The notes: generated from the sequence alone by a model not told the origin. Shown: positions 1-8,702, counted from the first letter of the stretch. The stretch is 64,000 nucleotides of DNA from Streptomyces roseolus (GCF_014649855.1 NZ_BMTV01000002.1:124001-188000); one strand, 5' to 3'. A program made the numbers and translations.

Positions 1-234
1 AGGCGGCTGCGCGTGGCCGCCGCCTCGGTCCTGCTGGTGGCGATGGGCGTCATCCTGGTGATCCGCCTCGCGAGCCGGACCTCCGTGCTGGTCGTCGGCG
101 TCTACGGCCTCGCGATGATCCTCTGCGGCATCGTCATCGAGCTGGCCCGCAACGGCCGCACCCGGCTCGGCACCTGGCTGCTCGTGGGCGGCCTCGCGGC
201 CGCCCTCGCCTTCGACTGGCTGATCCTGCCCTGA
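1..234 (+). CDS. small integral membrane protein (5' end outside window)
   Basis: The reading frame is open to the left edge, so the true start is probably outside the window. A GTG at 13 is the first internal start and would give 73 residues. The visible part has three hydrophobic segments (about residues 2-20, 26-45 and 54-72, counted from that GTG) separated by a short basic stretch RNGRTR, and ends in LILP. No enzymatic motif is visible. It ends 3 bases before the convergent oxidoreductase gene. I do not recognise a function; it resembles the small conserved membrane proteins common in Streptomyces. Confidence 0.6.
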   Translation, partial: RRLRVAAASVLLVAMGVILVIRLASRTSVLVVGVYGLAMILCGIVIELARNGRTRLGTWLLVGGLAAALAFDWLILP

Positions 235-237
235 CGT

Positions 238-1338
238 TCAGAGGTCCAGGACGAGCTTCCTCCCGGCGCAGCGCGAGACGCAGATCAGCATCGAGTCCGC
301 CCGCTCCGCGTCGGTGAGCAGCTCGTCCCGGTGGTCGACCTCGCCCTCCAGGACGGTCTGCCGGCAGGTGCCGCAGAAGCCCTGCGCGCAGGAGTACATG
401 AGGCCCGGCACCTCCTCCCGTACGGCCGCGAGCACCGACTGGTCGGCGGCGACGGCCACCGTCCGCCCGGAGCGCCGGAGTTCGACCTCGAAGGCGGTCC
501 CGTCGGCGGGGGCGGGCGCCGAGAAGCGCTCCAGGCGCGCGGTGCGGCCCTCCGGCAGCGCGGCGGCGACGGCGTCCATCAGCCCGTCGGGGCCGCAGCA
601 GTAGACCTGCGTCTCGGCCGGCACCTGCGCCAGGAAGGACAGGTCCGGAAGGCCGTCCTCGTCCTCCGCGACCACCGTGACCCTCCCCCGGCCCTCGGCC
701 GGGGGGACCCCCCTCTCGCTTCGCTCGCCGCCGAGCCGGAGCAGCTCCGCCAGGTACGGCATGGTGGCGCGGGACCGTCCGCAGTAGACGAGCCGCCAGT
801 CCGCGCCCGCCGCCTCGGCGGCCCTGGCCATCGGCAGCACCGGGGTGATGCCGATGCCGCCGGCGACGAAGACGTACGCGGGGGAGTCGACCAGCGGGAA
901 GCGGTTGCGCGGCCCCCGGATCTCTATCTCGGTGCCCTCGTGGAGCTGTTCGTGCACCTCGCGCGAGCCGCCCCGGCCGCCCCGCTCCTCGTCGACGAGC
1001 CGGGTCGCGATCCGGTAGACGTCCGCCCGGGCCGGGTCGCCGCAGAGCGAGTACTGCCGGACCCGCCCCGAGGGGAGCACGACGTCGATGTGGGCGCCCG
1101 GCTCCCAGGACGGCAGCCGCTCGCCCTCCAGGCGCAGTTCGACGACGCCCTCGGCGGGGACGAACCGGCCGGTGACGAGCACCCGGCGCGGGACGGTCGC
1201 CCCGCGCCCGTACCCGGAGACCGGTGTCTCCAGGGACGGCATCGGCCACAGCGGCGCGGTCGTCATCCGCGAGCGGACCGCCCGGCGGACGAGGAGCGCG
1301 GCGCCGGCGACGAGGGCGACGGTGGTGAACCGGGGCAT
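238..1338 (-). CDS. ferredoxin-type FAD/NAD(P) oxidoreductase (phthalate dioxygenase reductase-like)
   Basis: 366 residues. After an N-terminal hydrophobic segment (residues 5-20) come an FAD-binding barrel with the flavin motif RQYSLCGDP (near 95), an NAD(P)-binding domain with the GGIGITP motif (near 160) and a C-terminal plant-type 2Fe-2S domain with the pattern C-x4-C-x2-C and a last Cys about 27 residues later (CAQGFCGTC ... LIC). It would pass electrons from NAD(P)H through FAD and Fe-S to a partner. Its ATG overlaps the stop of the upstream PF10118 hydrolase gene (TGATG), so the two are translationally coupled, and the hydrolase is the obvious partner. Residues about 201-219 look inserted and are encoded by a copy of a dispersed palindrome. 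Confidence 0.85.
   Translation of the reverse strand: MPRFTTVALVAGAALLVRRAVRSRMTTAPLWPMPSLETPVSGYGRGATVPRRVLVTGRFVPAEGVVELRLEGERLPSWEPGAHIDVVLPSGRVRQYSLCGDPARADVYRIATRLVDEERGGRGGSREVHEQLHEGTEIEIRGPRNRFPLVDSPAYVFVAGGIGITPVLPMARAAEAAGADWRLVYCGRSRATMPYLAELLRLGGERSERGVPPAEGRGRVTVVAEDEDGLPDLSFLAQVPAETQVYCCGPDGLMDAVAAALPEGRTARLERFSAPAPADGTAFEVELRRSGRTVAVAADQSVLAAVREEVPGLMYSCAQGFCGTCRQTVLEGEVDHRDELLTDAERADSMLICVSRCAGRKLVLDL
681..735. repeat. dispersed GC palindrome inside a coding region
   Basis: A run of five or more G, then TCCCCC, next to a CGAGCGAAGCGAGAG-like arm (read on the minus strand). The same two building blocks occur at 55862-55902. Here the element is in frame and adds a Gly/Arg/Glu-rich loop to the NAD-binding domain of the oxidoreductase. 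Short palindromes of this sort are common between Streptomyces genes. Confidence 0.5.
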
Positions 1339-2222
1339 CAGCGGCCTCCGTTGGCGCCGGGGGAGGAGGCGAGGTAGGCGACAGCCTGCGCGGTGTCACC
1401 CTCCTGGGAGGGGTGGTAGGAGCGGCTCAGGTAGCGGGGGATCGAGCGCAGCATGGCCGGGGTGGACGGCAGCACGCCCTCGCGGCCCTTGCGGTAGAAG
1501 TCGGCCCAGGCGACCTTCGGGTCGAGCAGGCTCGGGTCGTTCTCCATGAAGAAGCGGACCCCGCGCTGCCAGAGGAAGACGAGCGCGGAGAAGGCGAGCG
1601 CCCAGGTGCGGGCGCGGCGCCGGTAGCCGCCGTCGAGGTGCATGAAGAGCTCGAAGGCGACCGCCCGGTGCTCGACCTCCTCGGCGCCGTGCCAGCGCAG
1701 CAGGTCCATCATCATCGGGTCGGCGCCCCGCCGGTCCAGCTCCTCGGCGTTCAGCACCCAGTCGCCGAGGAAGGCGGTGTAGTGCTCGATCGCGGCGATC
1801 AGCGCGACCCGCTCCATCAGCCACCAGCGTCGGGCCCGGCCCGGCGGCAGCGTCCGGTCGCCGAGCAGCTTCTCGAAGAACCAGTCGACCTGCGCGGTGT
1901 ACGGCGTCGGGTCGAGCCCCTGCCGGCGCAGGTGCGGCAGCACGTCGTCGTGCGCCTGCGAGTGCACGGCCTCCTGCCCGATGAAGCCGATGACGTCCTC
2001 GCGCAGCCGGTCGTCGGTGATGTACGGCAGGGCCTGCTGGTAGACGTGCACGAACCACCGCTCCCCGGCCGGGAGGAGGAGGTGCAGCACGTTGATCGTG
2101 TGCGTGGTGAAGGGGTCGCCGGGAACCCAGTGGAGAGGGGTCTCCTGCCAGTCGAAGGCGACCTTGCGCGCCTTGAGCTCGACGTGTTCCGACGCCACCG
2201 GTGCAGGCTGCGTATTAGACAT
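1338..2222 (-). CDS. metal-dependent hydrolase family protein (PF10118-like)
   Basis: 294 residues starting MSNTQPAP. The frame is open further upstream, but that extension only translates the palindromic repeat at 2331-2370, so the ATG at 2222 is preferred. His/Glu-rich helices carry likely di-metal ligands: GQEAVHSQAHDD (about residue 100), IEHYTAFLGDW (about 160) and HGAEEVEHRAVAFE (about 190), a ferritin/haem-oxygenase-like spacing typical of PF10118. The downstream reductase gene overlaps it by one base, suggesting a reductase-fed oxygenase or desaturase rather than a true hydrolase; this is inferred from context. Substrate unknown. Confidence 0.75.
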   Translation of the reverse strand: MSNTQPAPVASEHVELKARKVAFDWQETPLHWVPGDPFTTHTINVLHLLLPAGERWFVHVYQQALPYITDDRLREDVIGFIGQEAVHSQAHDDVLPHLRRQGLDPTPYTAQVDWFFEKLLGDRTLPPGRARRWWLMERVALIAAIEHYTAFLGDWVLNAEELDRRGADPMMMDLLRWHGAEEVEHRAVAFELFMHLDGGYRRRARTWALAFSALVFLWQRGVRFFMENDPSLLDPKVAWADFYRKGREGVLPSTPAMLRSIPRYLSRSYHPSQEGDTAQAVAYLASSPGANGGR

Positions 2223-2330
2223 GTCGTCAATGTACTGAGGGGTAAGCACGGGGAACAGAGCCGCGCACGGCCTTTCTGGACCCGCAGGGCGGGCAGGTGC
2301 CCCGCCCCGGCGCCCGTGTGGGCAGGCGTC

Positions 2331-2370
2331 CCGCTGGGGGTCCCCCTGGACGAAGTCCTCGGGGGAGGGA
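2331..2370. repeat. dispersed GC palindrome with GGACGAAGTCC core
   Basis: GGGGGTCCCCC followed by the GGACGAAGTCC mini-hairpin and TCGGGGGAGG. More than 20 bases are shared with the complement of 47155-47189. Flanking sequence (about 2310-2390) also forms an imperfect inverted repeat. It lies in the 263-base region between two minus-strand genes. Confidence 0.55.
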
Positions 2371-2485
2371 CGGGCGGGCACACGGGACGGCGCGCTGAGC
2401 CGCGCCCAGGCTCACGCGCCTGAACCCGCACCCGCGGTACGGCGCGGTACCGGTGCGCGTCCAGGCGCGGCAGCGCGACGCCCGC

Positions 2486-4504
2486 TCACCGCAACGCCGG
2501 CATGCGACGCCCGTCCTCCAGCGTGGCCCTCAGCTCCGCCCGAGCCCCTGCCCCCGCCTTCGCCGCAAGCGTCGCCCCCTCGGCGCGGGCCGTGACCCCA
2601 CCCGTCACCTCGACCGACGCCACGTCCGGCCCGCCCGCGGCCAGCACGTACCAGCCGCCGGCCGGCGCCTGCCACAGCGCCCCGGCCAGCACCCTCGGCT
2701 CCCGCACCCCGCACGCCGGCACGTCCTGCGCGCGGGCGGCCGGCGCGGCCGGGACCTTCGGGTCCGGCGACAGGAACTGGGCGAGGACCCGGCTGCCGGT
2801 GCCCCGCCAGGTCTCCGCCCGGGTGCACACCCAGGCCGCCCGCCCCGCGCCCTCCGGCAGCGACTGCCGGGCGAACCGCCAGGCCCGCACCGAGCCCACG
2901 CCCTGCCCGAGCACCGTCGTCAGCTGGCACGCCGTCCGCGCCCACACCGCCCGCGCCTCCCGGCCCGTCGCGTCCACCGGCGCGCCGGGCGGCCCCCACA
3001 GCAGCCGGGCCGGCACCAGCTCGCCCAGGTCGCCGAGCAGCCGGCCGCCGGAACCGTCCGCCACCTGGAGGGTGTTCCACCGCGCGCACCCCTTCGCGAG
3101 CGCCGGGCTCGGCACCGCGTCGGTCACCCCGTGCGCGTCCCGCCCCAGCGCCCACGGCGCCTTGCCGGGCATCAGCAGGTCCCGTACGGCCGTCCCGGTC
3201 ACCCAGGGCGCGGTCAGGTAGCGCACGTTGCCCGCCGCCCGCGTCACCACGACCGCGCTCGCCCCAGGCCCCTCCGCGCCGTCCGCGCGGGCGAAGTCGA
3301 GGGCGGCGCCCGCCGTCCCCTCCACCGGCTCGGCGTACCGCACGATCCGCAGCCCGTCGTGGAAGAGCACCACCCGGGCCGCGTCCACCCGCCCCGCGAA
3401 CAGCAGCTGGGGCGGCCCCATCGGCGGCCCGACCGGCGTGCCCGGCGTCGCCGAGGACTCCACCGCCCCGCCGGGCCGCGCCCACACCGCGAGCGCCCGC
3501 CGCAGCAGCGGCGCGTCCCCGGTGAGCTCCCCGCGCGCCGGCCACACCGAGAAGTCCCGCCGTACGGCCCCGGGCCAGACGGCCGGCGCGACCCGCTTCA
3601 CCTTCGCCGGGTCGAGCGCGGCCTCGGCGGCGGGGTTGCGGGCGTAACTCGGCGCCGCAGCACCGTTTCTGCCCCAGCCGTCACCCGGCAGCCCGAGCAG
3701 CGCCCCGCACACGAGCAGCGCCACCGCCCCCACCAGCACCGCCCGCCCGTGCTGCCGCCGCCGCAACAGGTCCCCGGGCCGCGCCTGGAGCGTGCACGGG
3801 TCGAACTCCGGCGACTCCAGCAGCGAGGCCCCGCCGAGCCGGGACGCGGGGGAGGCGGGGGAGGGCGCCGCGGGAGGGGCCGGCGTCCGCCCGGGCCCCG
3901 CCTGCGCGGCGACCCGCTCGGCGGGCCCCGGAACCTCCCCCTCCTCCAGCGCGGCCAGCTCCGCCAGCGCGGACTCCGGATCCGCGGCACCCGCCGCGGC
4001 CAGCACCCGGAGGACCTCCGCGTCACCCTGCCGCTCCAGGCCGCGCAGCACGTACGCGGCGCGGGCCGCGGCGGAGAGCCCGGCGAGCAGCTGGTCCAGG
4101 GCGAGTTCGTCCGCCCCGCCCGCCCGGGGGAACAGCCGCAGCCCCCACACCTGCGGCAGCAGCGGCGGCAGCTGCGCCCGGCGCGGCACGGCGAACCGCC
4201 GCAGCGGCAACCCGGCGACCAGCGCCTGCCGCAGCACCTCGCCCCGCACGTACGCGTACCCGGGATCCACCGCGTCCTCGGGCCGCCGGGCCTCCGGCAC
4301 GGCGGGACCCGGCACCCGCCGGCGCGGCAGCGCCCGCTGCACCAGCGCGTGCGCGGTCAGCACCCGCCGGTTGCGGCCCATCGCCGGCGGCAGGACGAGA
4401 TAGGCGATGCGTACGAGCCGCGGATAGCGCTCGACGAGGGCGGCCTCGGCCTGCTCGACGTCGACGGGGCCCACGGGCGAGGGAACGAGATCCTGGGTGC
4501 TCAC
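2486..4504 (-). CDS. large single-pass membrane protein with sigma-factor-like N-terminal region
   Basis: 672 residues with a GTG start. Residues about 10-190 are helical and resemble the shape of an ECF-type sigma/anti-sigma region (ERYPRLVRIAYLVL..., then LSAAARAAYVLRGLERQGDAEVLRVLAAAG, like the sigma region-4 entry sequence). A Pro/Ala linker follows, then one TM helix near 255-275 (VLVGAVALLVCGALLGL) and an extracytoplasmic domain of about 390 residues. The topology suggests a cytosolic regulatory part linked to an outside sensor. I do not recognise a named family. No clear ribosome-binding site precedes the GTG, and the frame has no earlier convincing start. Confidence 0.65.
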   Translation of the reverse strand: MSTQDLVPSPVGPVDVEQAEAALVERYPRLVRIAYLVLPPAMGRNRRVLTAHALVQRALPRRRVPGPAVPEARRPEDAVDPGYAYVRGEVLRQALVAGLPLRRFAVPRRAQLPPLLPQVWGLRLFPRAGGADELALDQLLAGLSAAARAAYVLRGLERQGDAEVLRVLAAAGAADPESALAELAALEEGEVPGPAERVAAQAGPGRTPAPPAAPSPASPASRLGGASLLESPEFDPCTLQARPGDLLRRRQHGRAVLVGAVALLVCGALLGLPGDGWGRNGAAAPSYARNPAAEAALDPAKVKRVAPAVWPGAVRRDFSVWPARGELTGDAPLLRRALAVWARPGGAVESSATPGTPVGPPMGPPQLLFAGRVDAARVVLFHDGLRIVRYAEPVEGTAGAALDFARADGAEGPGASAVVVTRAAGNVRYLTAPWVTGTAVRDLLMPGKAPWALGRDAHGVTDAVPSPALAKGCARWNTLQVADGSGGRLLGDLGELVPARLLWGPPGAPVDATGREARAVWARTACQLTTVLGQGVGSVRAWRFARQSLPEGAGRAAWVCTRAETWRGTGSRVLAQFLSPDPKVPAAPAARAQDVPACGVREPRVLAGALWQAPAGGWYVLAAGGPDVASVEVTGGVTARAEGATLAAKAGAGARAELRATLEDGRRMPALR

Positions 4505-4579
4505 GTTCAGCAGAACGAGCGATTCTTGCGATGGTCACCCCGGCCGGACCCGCGCACCGCCCGGCCCCTCCGGGCCGCC

Positions 4580-5380
4580 TCAGGCCGCGTACGCCGTCAA
4601 CCGCTCCCGGAGCAGCGCGATCGTCCCGTCCGGCACCCCGAGCCCGTCCCGTACGTACGCCTCCATCGAACCGTGCCGCCGCGCGACCTCCTCCAGACCC
4701 GCGTCCAGGTACTCCGGCAGCACCCCGACCATCGCGAGCGCCAGGTCCGGGTCGCCGCCCTGGGTGACGAAGCCCTCGATCATCGGCGCGAACGCCTGCC
4801 GCACCGCCGGGTTCACCGCCAGGTACTCCTCCCGCACGGCCGCCTCGTCCGCGCCGAGCAGCGTGAGCACCACCGTCGCCGCCCAGCCCGTGCGGTCCTT
4901 CCCGGCCGTGCAGTGGAAGAGCAGCGCCCCGGCCCCCGGCGTCGCCAGCTCGACGAGCAGGGCGCGGTAGGAGGCGCGGGCGGAGGGACTGCCGACGAAG
5001 GCCCGGTAGGTCCCCCGCATCGCCTCGATGATCCGCCCGCCCCCGAGGTGCCGCTCGGCGAGCGCCGGGTCGGTGAGCAGCGTCTTCAGCCGCGCGGCCG
5101 GCGGGAGCCCGCTCGCCGCCAGATGGTCGGCGAGCACGTCCGCGACGAGCAGCCGGGCACCCTCCGGCAGCCGGTCGGGCCGGTCGGCGCGCTCGCCCGC
5201 GGTCCGCAGGTCGACGACGGTCCGCAGCTTCAGCGCGGCCACCGCCGGCTCGTCCGGTTCGAGCCGGTCCAGCTGCGCCGACCGCAGCACGAGTCCGTCC
5301 CGCACCGACCGTCCGGCCCCCAGCGGCACCCCGCCGAGGTCCCGGAGATTGGCGACGGAGGCGGCGGCGATCGCGGGCAT
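4580..5380 (-). CDS. tyrosine-protein phosphatase (Y_phosphatase3 / PtpB-like)
   Basis: 266 residues. The active-site P-loop is HCTAGKDRTG (about residue 155), the Cys-x5-Arg signature of the atypical dual-specificity/lipid-type phosphatase family related to mycobacterial PtpB, and the N-terminal NLRDLGG motif is also typical. The start at 5380 (MPAIAAAS) is chosen over an upstream ATG because GGAGGAG lies 8 bases before it. It should dephosphorylate phosphotyrosine or phosphoinositide substrates in the cytosol. It is divergent from the His-rich membrane protein gene. Confidence 0.88.
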   Translation of the reverse strand: MPAIAAASVANLRDLGGVPLGAGRSVRDGLVLRSAQLDRLEPDEPAVAALKLRTVVDLRTAGERADRPDRLPEGARLLVADVLADHLAASGLPPAARLKTLLTDPALAERHLGGGRIIEAMRGTYRAFVGSPSARASYRALLVELATPGAGALLFHCTAGKDRTGWAATVVLTLLGADEAAVREEYLAVNPAVRQAFAPMIEGFVTQGGDPDLALAMVGVLPEYLDAGLEEVARRHGSMEAYVRDGLGVPDGTIALLRERLTAYAA

Positions 5381-5517
5381 GGGCGGTACTCCTCCGAGGG
5401 GACACGGCACTCTCACCCGACCGTAACGGCCGGAACCCCACTCGGCACCAGCAGCCGAAGTAGTCCGTTCCGTACCACCGGGAGGCGGTCTGTCCGGCCG
5501 CGACGCCGGGTGACAGC

Positions 5518-6183
5518 ATGTCCCCGATGACGCACTCCCTCTCGCCGCTGCGCGCCCTGAGAGCCGCCCTGTTCGCGGTCGTGTGCGTCGTCCTGGCAGC
5601 GGTGGGGCATTCGTCCCTGTCTGCCCATGCGCTCGACCCGTCCGCCCTCCTCGCCGCCTTCGCCGTCACGGCCGCCGGCGCCTGGTGCGCGGCCGGCCGC
5701 CGGCGCGGCCCCGTCGCCTGCGCGGCCGGCCTGCTGGCCGCCCAGGGCGCCCTCCACCTGACCTTCTCGCTGACGGGCGCCCACCCGGGGTCCGCCACGG
5801 CGACCGCGCCGGGCCACGGGGCGCACGCCGCACACGGGGCGCACGCGCACGGGGCACCCGCCGCCGCGCCCGACGCCCTCTTCGACGGGGGTGTCGGCAT
5901 GCTCGCCGCGCACCTGCTCGCCGCGCTGGTCTGCGGGCTGTGGCTGGCGCGCGGCGAGGCCGCGTTCTTCGCGCTGGCGGAAGGGGCGTCCAGGCCGCTC
6001 CGGCGGCTGTTCACCGTGCCCCTCGGGCCCGTCGCCGTCCCCGGTGACCCGCGCCGCCCGGTGCGCCGGCCGCGCCGCGGCGCCCGGCGGCCGCACGTCG
6101 TCGTCCTCGCCTCCGTCCTCTCCCGGCGGGGGCCGCCCCGCCGGCCCCTCACCCGCGCCACGGTCCTCGGTCCGCTCGTCTGA
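5518..6183 (+). CDS. membrane protein with His-rich loop
   Basis: 221 residues (an internal ATG at 5527 would remove three). Four hydrophobic segments: about 12-30, 42-62, 67-85 and 122-145. Between segments 3 and 4 lies a His/Ala/Gly loop (HGAHAAHGAHAHG), which looks metal-binding. The C-terminal 60 residues are Arg/Pro-rich and probably cytosolic. The next gene, a PepSY membrane protein 73 bases downstream, also has a His-rich external loop. A joint role in metal (Cu or Fe) handling is suggested by this context only. Confidence 0.7.
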   Translation: MSPMTHSLSPLRALRAALFAVVCVVLAAVGHSSLSAHALDPSALLAAFAVTAAGAWCAAGRRRGPVACAAGLLAAQGALHLTFSLTGAHPGSATATAPGHGAHAAHGAHAHGAPAAAPDALFDGGVGMLAAHLLAALVCGLWLARGEAAFFALAEGASRPLRRLFTVPLGPVAVPGDPRRPVRRPRRGARRPHVVVLASVLSRRGPPRRPLTRATVLGPLV

Positions 6184-6256
6184 CGCCGCCGGGGGCCGCT
6201 TCCCCCTGCCCGACGGCAGGCCCCCGACGGACCCTCACGAGACTCCGAGGACAGAC

Positions 6257-7804
6257 ATGACCATCGACGATCCCGCACGCCCGGACGCGGCCGAGACGGC
6301 CGACACGGCCAAGGTGGCCGAGACGGCCAAGACGGCGAAGACAGCCAAGGTGGCCGAGACGCCCGACGCGGCCGAGGCGGCGAAGACGGCCGAGGCGGCC
6401 GAGGCGCCCGATATGCCCGATACGCCCGAGGCGCCGGCCTCCCCGCCGTCTCGCCCCGGTGCCTGGACCGCCCTCCGGCCCCTCCTTCTCCGGCTCCACT
6501 TCACCGCCGGCCTCCTCACCGCCCCCTTCCTCCTCGTCGCCGCCCTCAGCGGGCTGCTCTACGCGCTGTCCTTCCAGGCCGAGAAGGCCGTGTACGCGCA
6601 CGAGCTCTCCGTACCGGCCGGCGGCGCCGTCCTCCCGCTGGACCGCCAGACGGACCTCGCCCGCGCGGCGAACCCGGACGGCACCGTCACCGCCGTCTGG
6701 CCCGGCGCCGAACCGGGCGCGACCACCCGCGTCCTGATGGCCGACCCCGACGCCCCCGAGGGCACCTCGCTCGCCGTCTTCGTCGACCCGTACACGGGCG
6801 AGGTGCGCGGGCAGCTGCCCAGCTACGGCAGCAGCGGCGCCTTGCCGCTCCGCACCTGGATCGACGGCCTGCACCGCGACCTCCACCTCGGCGAACCCGG
6901 CCGGATCTACAGCGAACTCGCCGCGAGCTGGCTCTTCGTGCTGGTCCTCGGCGGCCTCGCGCTCTGGTTCGCCCGGCGCCGCACGAAGCGGCGGGCGCTG
7001 CTGCTGCCGGAGCGCGGCCCCACGTCCCGCCGCCGCACCCTCTCCTGGCACGGCTCGGTCGGCCTCTGGGCCGCCCTCGGCCTGCTGCTCCTCTCCGCGA
7101 CCGGCCTGACCTGGTCCCGGTACGCCGGCGAGAACATCGGCGCCCTCCAGGACGGTCTCGGCGGCGCCACCCCCACCCTGTCGGCCGGCATCGAGGGCGG
7201 CACCGGCGGCGCGGGCGGCGAGCACGCGGGTCATGGCCCCGGCCACCAGCAGGCCGACCCCGCCCCGGCGCCCACCGCCGACATCGGTCTCGACCGGGCC
7301 GTCGCCGCCGCCCGCGCCGCCGGGATCGACAGCGCCTCCATAGCCGTCACGCTGCCCGCCGAGGGCAGCGGTTACGTGGTGAAGGAGACCGACAAGCAGT
7401 TCCCGGTCGAGCTGGACCAGGTCGCCCTGGACCCGGCCGACGGCACCGTCCTCGACCGGCTCGCCTTCGCGGACCACCCGCTCCTCGCGAAGCTGACCCG
7501 GATCGGCATCGACGCCCACACCGGCGTCTTCCTGGGCCTGTTCAACCAGCTGGCGCTCGCCGCCCTCGCCCTCGCGCTGATCCTCATGATCGTCTGGGGC
7601 TACCGCATGTGGTGGCTGCGCCGCCCCCGCCGGCCGGTCGGCCGGGGCGCCTGGCGGAAGCTGCCGGTGACGCTCCTGCTGCCGCTCGCGGCGACGGCCG
7701 CGCTCCTCGGCCGGTTCGTCCCGCTGCTCGGCGTCAGCCTGCTGCTGCTCCTCGCGGCCGAGGTCGTCCTCGCCCTGGTGAACCGGCGGGCGAGGACGCG
7801 CTAG
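6257..7804 (+). CDS. PepSY-associated transmembrane protein
   Basis: 515 residues from the ATG at 6257, preceded by GAGGA. Residues 1-65 are a low-complexity Ala/Glu/Thr/Lys repeat. TM1 is at about 77-105, then a PepSY-like extracytoplasmic region (residues 115-200), TM2 near 225-245, TM3 near 270-290, a second external region with a His-rich patch (GGEHAGHGPGHQQ) and a second PepSY repeat, then two to three C-terminal TMs. This is the PF03929 architecture, seen in siderophore/haem reductase-like proteins and protease-inhibitory modules. It lies downstream of another His-rich membrane protein and is convergent with the winged-helix regulator (7-base gap). Confidence 0.85.
   Translation: MTIDDPARPDAAETADTAKVAETAKTAKTAKVAETPDAAEAAKTAEAAEAPDMPDTPEAPASPPSRPGAWTALRPLLLRLHFTAGLLTAPFLLVAALSGLLYALSFQAEKAVYAHELSVPAGGAVLPLDRQTDLARAANPDGTVTAVWPGAEPGATTRVLMADPDAPEGTSLAVFVDPYTGEVRGQLPSYGSSGALPLRTWIDGLHRDLHLGEPGRIYSELAASWLFVLVLGGLALWFARRRTKRRALLLPERGPTSRRRTLSWHGSVGLWAALGLLLLSATGLTWSRYAGENIGALQDGLGGATPTLSAGIEGGTGGAGGEHAGHGPGHQQADPAPAPTADIGLDRAVAAARAAGIDSASIAVTLPAEGSGYVVKETDKQFPVELDQVALDPADGTVLDRLAFADHPLLAKLTRIGIDAHTGVFLGLFNQLALAALALALILMIVWGYRMWWLRRPRRPVGRGAWRKLPVTLLLPLAATAALLGRFVPLLGVSLLLLLAAEVVLALVNRRARTR
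6280..6430 (+). repeat. degenerate short tandem repeat encoding (A/E-T-A-K) N-terminus
   Basis: Repeated GCCGAGACGGCCAAG-like 9- to 15-base units at the start of the PepSY gene, encoding AETADTAKVAETAKTAK and degenerate copies. Slippage could change copy number in frame. Confidence 0.6.
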
Positions 7805-7811
7805 CCGCCGT

Positions 7812-8333
7812 TCAGGGCAGGTACTTGTAGCCGACCCGCCGCACGGTCTGGATCGTGCGGCGGTGCTCGGCGCCCAGCTTGCGGCGCAGCCGGGCCACGT
7901 GGACGTCGACCGTCCGCCCGTCGCCCACGTGCCCGTACCCCCACACCGTCTGCACCAGCTGGTCGCGGGTGTGCACCCGGTACGGGTGGGCGACGAGGTG
8001 GGCGAGGAGTTCGAACTCCAGGTACGTCAGGTCGAGCGCCCGCCCGGCGACGGTGGCGATCCGCCGCTCGTCGTCGATGGCGACCGGCCCCTCGGCCCCG
8101 GCCGGCGCGGGCGCGGGCGGTTCCTGCTCGGCGGGCAGCAGCACCAGGTAGCCGACCATCGGCGGCCGGCCGGGCAGCGTGGGCAGGGCGTGCGGAGGAG
8201 CGGGCAGCAGGGTGGCGCCCGGCGGCAGGAAGTCGGCGACCCGGGCGAGCCCGGCGACCTCGTCGGGGGCGACGGCGCGCAGCCGGGGGCGGGCGGCGGG
8301 GGAGAGCGGGGCGGCGGCCTGGATCTGGGCCAT
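7812..8333 (-). CDS. winged-helix DNA-binding regulator (OmpR/PhoB C-terminal type, no receiver)
   Basis: 173 residues. The C-terminal 90 residues form a Trans_reg_C winged helix: a YLEFELLAHLVAHP helix, RVHTRDQLVQTVWGY, TVDVHVARLRRKLG and the wing QTVRRVGYKYLP. The N-terminal 80 residues lack the Asp phosphorylation pocket of a response regulator, so control by a histidine kinase is unlikely. The sequence before the ATG has no purine-rich Shine-Dalgarno. Its targets are unknown. Confidence 0.85.
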   Translation of the reverse strand: MAQIQAAAPLSPAARPRLRAVAPDEVAGLARVADFLPPGATLLPAPPHALPTLPGRPPMVGYLVLLPAEQEPPAPAPAGAEGPVAIDDERRIATVAGRALDLTYLEFELLAHLVAHPYRVHTRDQLVQTVWGYGHVGDGRTVDVHVARLRRKLGAEHRRTIQTVRRVGYKYLP

Positions 8334-8436
8334 GGGAGGTCTCGGCTTTCTCGCGTGAAGAAACGGACGGACAGGTGTCGTACGTCACTGCGCGTCGGCC
8401 GAAGGCCGCGGACCGGACAGGTCTCCGGTCGGGGTT

Positions 8437-8562
8437 TTAGAGGGCCGACGCGTTCCTCACGCGCCGACAGCACCGGTCGTAGTCGTGGTGCTGGCGGGAA
8501 GGCCAGAACGGCTCGAGGTCGTGGCGACCCCGCGCGCTGTCGTTCCGCTCCGTGCTGGCCAT
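8437..8562 (-). CDS. possible 41-residue small protein
   Basis: ATG at 8562 to TAA at 8437-8439. The peptide has an unusual composition for a random GC-rich frame: HDLEPFWPSRQHHDYDRCC followed by a basic tail, with Trp, Tyr, three His and two adjacent Cys. Immediately upstream is a rare A/T-rich patch (TTTAATAGGGAT) that could be a -10 region for a nearly leaderless message. It lies alone between glnII and the winged-helix regulator, both on the same strand. I cannot assign a function, and it may be only a leader peptide. Confidence 0.4.
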   Translation of the reverse strand: MASTERNDSARGRHDLEPFWPSRQHHDYDRCCRRVRNASAL

Positions 8563-8652
8563 ATCCCTATTAAACCAGGAGGGAACGCCGGAGCGAAGGG
8601 GTGTCCACGGGAAGAGACGCCCGCCGGACGACGAGGCGCCCGCCGGACGCGA

Positions 8653-8683
8653 AGGTGCCCGCCGGGCGAACCGGCGGGCACCT
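8653..8683 (-). terminator. glnII terminator hairpin
   Basis: A perfect 13-bp stem (AGGTGCCCGCCGG and its complement) with a 5-base loop, about 20 bases after the glnII stop. The same stretch holds three copies of a GCCCGCCGG motif. No U-tract, as is usual in Streptomyces. Confidence 0.7.
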
Positions 8684-8702
8684 CGACGGAACTGGCGGGC
8701 GA

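Noticed and set aside
2453..5530. 1025-residue plus-strand open frame
   Set aside because: Arg/Pro/His-rich shadow across two clear minus-strand genes and their intergenic region; no domain.
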